The notes beneath the pieces are model-generated. The model saw only the letters and a list, made by a program, of their open reading frames with translations, did no database searches and had not been told where the DNA came from. DNA of 64,000 nt, from positions 248,001 to 312,000 of the forward strand of contig NZ_LIVX01000009.1 of assembly GCF_001905665.1 (NCBI RefSeq), read 5' to 3'. The translations under genes were made by a program, and so were the position numbers. Below, one piece after another: positions 59,477 through 64,000 of the stretch. Within the stretch, counting starts at the first letter, position 1. Each line of letters starts with the position of its first letter. Origin of the DNA: Streptomyces sp. CB02261. Lineage in GTDB: Bacteria > Actinomycetota > Actinomycetes > Streptomycetales > Streptomycetaceae.

Positions 59477-60958
59477 ATGGGAGTCGACTCGGCAGCGGCA
59501 GCCGTACCCGCGGACACGGGGACGGTCACCACGGCGGTTCCGGCCCGCCTCGACCGCCTTCCGTGGTCGCGGTGGCACTGGATGATCGTGATCGGTCTGG
59601 GCACCGTCTGGATCCTGGACGGACTCGAGGTCACGATCGTCGGCAACGTCGCCGGCCGGCTCGCGGAGGAGGGCAGCGGCCTCGCCATCACCTCGGCGCA
59701 GGTCACGGGCGTCGCGGCCGCCCTGTACGTGCTGGGAGCGTGCACCGGAGCACTGTTCTTCGGCTGGCTCACCGACCGCTACGGGCGCAAGAAGCTCTTC
59801 ATGATCACCCTGGTGGTCTATCTGGGCGCGACGGCGATGACGGCGCTGTCCTTCGAGTCCTGGTGGTTCTTCCTCTTCCGCTTCCTCACCGGCTTCGGCA
59901 TCGGCGGTGAGTACGCGGCCATCAACTCGGCGATCGACGAACTGATCCCGTCCCTCTACCGGGGCCGGGTCGACCTCATCATCAACGGCAGCTACTGGCT
60001 CGGCGCCATCGGCGGCGCCCTGCTGTCGATCGTCATGCTGGACACCGACATCTTCCCGAAGGACCTCGGCTGGCGGCTCAGCTTCGCCCTCGGCGTCGTC
60101 CTCGGCCTCGTCATCCTGCTCGTCCGCCGGCACGTCCCGGAGAGTCCACGCTGGCAGTTCATCCACGGCCGGGGCGAGGCCGCCGAGGAGCTGGTGTCGA
60201 CGGTCGAGCGCGAGATCGAGCAGGAGAAGGGCGAGCCGCTGCCGCCGCCGGCCGGTGAGATCACGATCCACCAGCGCAAGAGCATCGGCTTCGGGATGAT
60301 CGCCAGGACGGTCTTCACCCGCTATCCGCGCCGCGCGGTCCTCAGCCTCTCGCTCTTCATCGGGCAGGCGTTCCTCTACAACGCCATCACCTTCGGCTTC
60401 GGCGCCATCCTCACCACGTTCTTCGACGTGCCGACCGGGAGCACCGGCTACTACTTCGCCGTCATCGCGGCGGGCAACTTCGTCGGCCCGCTGCTGCTCG
60501 GCAAGCTCTTCGACACCGTCGGACGCCGGATCATGATCTCCTCGACGTACGTGCTGTCGGGTCTGCTCCTGTTCGTGACGGCGTGGCTGTTCGACCGGGG
60601 CTCGCTGACGGCGACGACCCTGACGGCGTGCTGGTGCGTGGTGCTGTTCTTCGCGTCGACCGGTGCCTCCAGCGCGTACCTGACGGTCTCCGAGATCTTC
60701 CCCATGGAGACCCGGGCGATGGCCATCGCCTTCTTCTACGCGATCGGCACCGCGGCCGGCGGTATCAGCGGCCCGCTGGTCTTCGCCGAGCTCACCGAGT
60801 CGGGCGTGGTCGGCGACACGGTCCTCGCGTTCCAGATCGGCGCGGGCCTGATGTGCGCCGCCGGTCTCGTGGCGGCGTTCCTCGCGGTGAACGCGGAGCG
60901 GCGCTCGCTGGAGGACATCGCCGAGCCGCTGTCGGTGGCGAAGCAGGAAGCCTCCTAG
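59477..60958 (+). CDS. MFS transporter, sugar-porter type
   Basis: The ATG at 59477 (GGGAG upstream) gives 493 residues with 12 membrane segments. GWLTDRYGRKKLFM (about 98-111) and GKLFDTVGRRIM in the second half are MFS loop motifs, and VPESPRW near residue 221 is the sugar-porter signature. The substrate may be an organic acid or aromatic compound, as for related actinobacterial transporters; this is not certain. Confidence 0.9.
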   Translation: MGVDSAAAAVPADTGTVTTAVPARLDRLPWSRWHWMIVIGLGTVWILDGLEVTIVGNVAGRLAEEGSGLAITSAQVTGVAAALYVLGACTGALFFGWLTDRYGRKKLFMITLVVYLGATAMTALSFESWWFFLFRFLTGFGIGGEYAAINSAIDELIPSLYRGRVDLIINGSYWLGAIGGALLSIVMLDTDIFPKDLGWRLSFALGVVLGLVILLVRRHVPESPRWQFIHGRGEAAEELVSTVEREIEQEKGEPLPPPAGEITIHQRKSIGFGMIARTVFTRYPRRAVLSLSLFIGQAFLYNAITFGFGAILTTFFDVPTGSTGYYFAVIAAGNFVGPLLLGKLFDTVGRRIMISSTYVLSGLLLFVTAWLFDRGSLTATTLTACWCVVLFFASTGASSAYLTVSEIFPMETRAMAIAFFYAIGTAAGGISGPLVFAELTESGVVGDTVLAFQIGAGLMCAAGLVAAFLAVNAERRSLEDIAEPLSVAKQEAS

Positions 60959-60970
60959 CCGGTCCGGAGG

Positions 60971-61510
60971 TCAGGGCTCCCACTTCGGCCAGGGGGTGTC
61001 GTCGCGTTCGTACAGCTCCCGCAGGTGCCGCCACCGCTCGGACGTCCGCTCCCGCCAGTCGGCGGGGTGGCCGTCCAGGGTGCGGGCCAGCCACTCGAAG
61101 TGGTCGTGCCAGGCGGCGAGGCGGTCGAGCCGGTGCTCGCGCGGCCCCCGCAGTTCGTTGGTGAAACGCAGCACGGTCGACCCCTCGCCACCGGGTCCGG
61201 CCCCTGGCTCCAGGCGGAACCGGATCCGGCCGTGCGTCGGATCGACCGTGTACTCGGCCACGCGCTCGGGGTCCCACGCGGTCACCCGCCCCGCGTCCTC
61301 GGTGTCGCCGCTGGTCAGCCGGTGCAGGGTGACCCGGCCGCCGAGCCGCGGTTCCAGCGGGTCGACCGCGCACAGCCAGCCGGCCAGGCCCTCGGGCGAG
61401 GCGACGGCCGTCCACACCGCCGGTACGGGGTGCGGCAGGTCCACCACGAACCGCAGCACGTGCCGGTCCCCGTCGTGGGTCTCGCTCCGGCCCCGGGGTA
61501 TCTCGCTCAT
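60971..61510 (-). CDS. SRPBCC/AHSA1-domain protein
   Basis: The 179-residue protein has the ligand-cavity pattern of START-like proteins: VDLPHPVPAVWTAVASPEGLAGW (about 23-45) and the C-terminal WERY-like helix. Function unknown. It follows ccsB by 37 bases on the same strand. Confidence 0.82.
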   Translation of the reverse strand: MSEIPRGRSETHDGDRHVLRFVVDLPHPVPAVWTAVASPEGLAGWLCAVDPLEPRLGGRVTLHRLTSGDTEDAGRVTAWDPERVAEYTVDPTHGRIRFRLEPGAGPGGEGSTVLRFTNELRGPREHRLDRLAAWHDHFEWLARTLDGHPADWRERTSERWRHLRELYERDDTPWPKWEP

Positions 61511-61547
61511 GTCTCCAGCGTGGCCCCGGGGCGGAGCCGCTGCCAGC

Positions 61548-62621
61548 TCAGACGCCCGCGTACGAGTGCTTGCTGCTCACGAAGATGTTGACGCCGTAAT
61601 AGTTGAACAGGAAGCAGGCGAAGGCGATGAGCGCGATGTACGCGGCCTTCCGCCCCTTCCAGCCGGCCGTCGCGCGCGCGTGCAGGTACGCGGCGTAACC
61701 GACCCAGGTGATGAAGGACCAGACCTCCTTGGCGTCCCAGCCCCAGTAGCGGCCCCACGCGTCACCGGCCCAGATCGCGCCCGCGATGATCGTGAAGGTC
61801 CAGAGCGGGAAGACGGCCGCGTTGACCCGGTACGAGAACTTGTCGAGGGAGGCCGCGGAGGGCAGCCGCTCCATGACCGAGCGGGCGAAGGCGCCCGGGT
61901 TCCCGCCGGTGGCGAGCTTGTTCTCGTACGAGTCGCGGAACAGGTACAGCAGGGTGGCGACGGCGCCGAGGTAGAAGACCGCGCCACAGAAGATCGCGGT
62001 GGAGACGTGGATCCACAGCCAGTACGAGTCGAGCGCCGGGACCAGCTGGTCACTGGGGGTCTTCAGCCAGGTGGTGGCCATGCCCAGGTCGAGCAGGACC
62101 GTGGTCACCAGCGGCAGACCGATCCAGCGGACGTTCTTCCCGGCGACGAGGAAGGCGAGGTACGCGCCGACCGCCACCGTCGAGAAGGTGGTGGAGAACT
62201 CGTACATGTTGCCCCAGGGGGCCCGCTGCACGGCGAGCGCCCGGCTGACCACGCCCGAGGCCTCGACCAGGAAGGCGAGGACGGTGAGCGAGACCGCGAT
62301 GCGGCCGTACAGGTCGCCCTTGACCGTGCCGCCGGCGGCGCCGGGGCCGTCCGGCACGTCACGGCTACCGGCCGCGGCGCGGGTGACGACCTTCGGCTTG
62401 TCCAGGACGGCGGTGCCACCGGCCTGCTTCACCTGGACCGTCACGGCAGCGGCGGCGCGCGGGGTGAGGGCGGCGGCGGTACGGCCGACCTTGCTGCGGC
62501 TGCCGAGGACCCACTCGGCGATGTGGGCGAAGAAGGCCAGGGTGTAGACGGCCATCGAGGAGTAGATGAGCAGGTCGCTCATCCGCGCCAGGCTCTCGTT
62601 GGTCGTGGCGGCGAGGATCAC
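61548..62621 (-). CDS. ccsB: Cytochrome c biogenesis protein CcsB/ResC
   Basis: The 357-residue membrane protein has the tryptophan-rich heme-handling motif WGRYWGWDAKEVWSF (about 292-306) and conserved histidines. It forms with ResB the heme exporter and ligation complex of system II. Its GTG overlaps the resB stop (GTGA). Confidence 0.93.
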   Translation of the reverse strand: MILAATTNESLARMSDLLIYSSMAVYTLAFFAHIAEWVLGSRSKVGRTAAALTPRAAAAVTVQVKQAGGTAVLDKPKVVTRAAAGSRDVPDGPGAAGGTVKGDLYGRIAVSLTVLAFLVEASGVVSRALAVQRAPWGNMYEFSTTFSTVAVGAYLAFLVAGKNVRWIGLPLVTTVLLDLGMATTWLKTPSDQLVPALDSYWLWIHVSTAIFCGAVFYLGAVATLLYLFRDSYENKLATGGNPGAFARSVMERLPSAASLDKFSYRVNAAVFPLWTFTIIAGAIWAGDAWGRYWGWDAKEVWSFITWVGYAAYLHARATAGWKGRKAAYIALIAFACFLFNYYGVNIFVSSKHSYAGV

Positions 62622-64000
62622 TTGTCGGCCTCTCCAGAAGGGGCGGGGTCTTCTGCGGGTTCTTCCGCGGGGTCCGGTACGGCCTCCGGATCGGCTTCGG
62701 GCGCGGCGTGGCGTACGGCGTCCGGATCGGCTTCGGGCGCGGGGGGCGCCTGGGCCGTGAGGGCGAGCGCGAGGTCGCCCAGCTCCTCGGGCAGCCTGGC
62801 GGACTCGCTCCGGCCGAGCCCGGCCATCTCGACGACGGTCACGCCGTCCTCACCCCGTACGGCCCGGACCCAGACCCGGCGCCGCTGGATGAAGAGCGAA
62901 CCCGTCAGACCGGCGATCGCGGCGATCGCGCCCGCGAGGGCGAGGCCGTTGCCGGGCTGCTGCGAGATCTGGAAGCTCGCCCACTCCTTGATCTCCTTCT
63001 CGAAGGTGATCGAGCCGGCGCCGCCGGGCAGCGTCATGGTCTCGCCGGGCAGCATCCGCTGGGCGAGCTTGTTGCCGGACGGGTCCGTGAACTGGGTCAT
63101 CTTGGACTTGTCGAGCTGGTACACGTTCTGCGGCAGCCCCGAGTCGACGCGCAGGTCGCCGTGGAAGCCGGTGAGCGCCATGACGGGGAAGTCGAGCGCG
63201 GGGAACTGCGAGAACATCGTGCCCTTGCCGGCGCCCGCGAAGGTCGGCACGAAGAAGGCCTGGAATCCCAGCTGCTCCTTCTTGCCGTTCTTGTCGCGGT
63301 AGCCGTCCATGACCTTGATGGCGCCGGTGGACGTGATGTTGTTGTCGATGGGGAGCAGCGGCACGGCGCCGTGGAAGACGGTCTTGCCGCGGCCGTCCTT
63401 GACGGTGACGACGGGCGCGTAGCCGTGGGCGATCAGATAGACCTTGGAGTCGCCCACCACCAGCGGTTCGTTGACCCGGATGACGGCCTTCTTCTCCGCG
63501 CCGCCCTGCGAGTAGCCGACGGCCGCCTCGAAGGTGCGCGGGGTGCCGCGCTGGGGGCCGTCCTTCTCGTAGGTGCCGGTGAAGGAGTCGAGGGTGAAGC
63601 TGAACGGCTCCAGCTCGTCGGTGCCGAACTGGGAGCCGGACTTGAAGTCGTCGTACTGGGTGAGCGTGTTGGAGAAGCCGTCGCCCTCGATGACCAGCTT
63701 GCCGCCCTCGGACTTGAAGAGCTGGCCCCAGGCGAAGGCGACGAGCATCACGATGAGGGCGATGTGGAAGGCCAGGTTCCCGACCTCGCGGAGGTAGCCC
63801 TTCTCGGACGCGATCGCGTCGCCGGCGGTGTGGGCGCGGAAGCGGCGCCCCTTGAGGAGGGCGAGCGCGGCCTCGCGGACCTGCTCGGGCTCGGCCTCCG
63901 TCCGCCAGGTGGTGTAGGCGGGGAGCCGGTCGAGGCGGCGGGGGGCGCCCGGCGGGCGGCTGCGGAGCTGGCCGACGAACTGCCAGGTGCGGGGGACGAT
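62618..64000 (-). CDS. resB: Cytochrome c biogenesis protein ResB (partial, start beyond window)
   Basis: The frame is open to the right edge (461 codons to the window limit). LAFHIALIVMLVAFAWGQLF is a ResB membrane segment with a candidate heme histidine, followed by a large extracytoplasmic domain, another transmembrane helix near RVWVRAVRG and an acidic Pro/Ala-rich tail with repeated DPDAVRHAAPEA-like units. It pairs with CcsB. Confidence 0.92.
   Translation of the reverse strand: MVPRTWQFVGQLRSRPPGAPRRLDRLPAYTTWRTEAEPEQVREAALALLKGRRFRAHTAGDAIASEKGYLREVGNLAFHIALIVMLVAFAWGQLFKSEGGKLVIEGDGFSNTLTQYDDFKSGSQFGTDELEPFSFTLDSFTGTYEKDGPQRGTPRTFEAAVGYSQGGAEKKAVIRVNEPLVVGDSKVYLIAHGYAPVVTVKDGRGKTVFHGAVPLLPIDNNITSTGAIKVMDGYRDKNGKKEQLGFQAFFVPTFAGAGKGTMFSQFPALDFPVMALTGFHGDLRVDSGLPQNVYQLDKSKMTQFTDPSGNKLAQRMLPGETMTLPGGAGSITFEKEIKEWASFQISQQPGNGLALAGAIAAIAGLTGSLFIQRRRVWVRAVRGEDGVTVVEMAGLGRSESARLPEELGDLALALTAQAPPAPEADPDAVRHAAPEADPEAVPDPAEEPAEDPAPSGEADK

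Overview
The window reads as a chromosomal segment of a Streptomyces. It has very high GC, frequent GTG starts with GTGA or ATGA gene overlaps, an afsR/afsS/afsK regulatory locus, an F420-precursor (FO) synthase and the late genes of the futalosine route to menaquinone. No rRNA, tRNA, CRISPR array or insertion sequence was seen.

Left part (1-20.5 kb). A two-gene unit on the minus strand starts the window: a small protein with a C-terminal GRVYQAGRDQHITE tail, then the first 83 codons of a larger protein, probably a STAND NTPase, with a near copy of the same peptide near its N-terminus. Next come a catabolic-type EthD-like/SDR pair, a sodium:solute symporter facing an ADP-ribosylglycohydrolase homologue that lacks its metal-binding aspartates, an operon of LLM oxidoreductase, small protein and FO synthase (fbiC), an amino-acid permease, an amidohydrolase-aldehyde dehydrogenase pair, two more LLM oxidoreductases, a hydroxysteroid-type SDR and an ACMSD-fold amidohydrolase.

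Centre (20.7-35 kb). afsR and afsS are followed by a membrane protein gene, and afsK lies further on. Between them sits a divergent acyl-CoA ligase / thiolase-DUF35-enoyl-CoA hydratase cluster. A VOC protein, a TetR regulator and a Ddn-like F420 protein follow afsK. An acyl-CoA dehydrogenase and a second thiolase lie at 35.6-38.3 kb.

The most striking shared feature is a palindrome, consensus CTGACGG-N-CCGTCAG, found upstream of many of the catabolic genes (1717, 17346, 17410, 19141, 20503, 26900, 26927, 37010, 37081). It links about eleven genes scattered over 37 kb, around and between the afs genes, into one apparent TetR-type regulon. The gene content (CoA ligase, acyl-CoA dehydrogenase, enoyl-CoA hydratase, Ltp2-like thiolases with a DUF35 partner, SDRs, F420/flavin LLM enzymes) suggests beta-oxidation-like breakdown of a hydrophobic carboxylate, possibly terpenoid or steroid-like. 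The substrate is not known.

Right part (38-64 kb). A PNPOx-like protein, an SCO4226-type nickel-binding protein, a FadD with its own TetR gene and operator, and a DAACS symporter preceded by a cysteine-rich leader peptide come first. The menaquinone block (mqnE, AsnC regulator, mqnM, mqnP, mqnL) follows. Then come LysR/EamA genes that overlap tail to tail, a flavodoxin-fold reductase, a DUF6247/RelE-like toxin-antitoxin candidate, a cytosine-deaminase-like enzyme, an ATPase with a membrane-anchored periplasmic-binding-fold partner, an MFS porter, an SRPBCC protein, and ccsB plus the incomplete resB of cytochrome c maturation.
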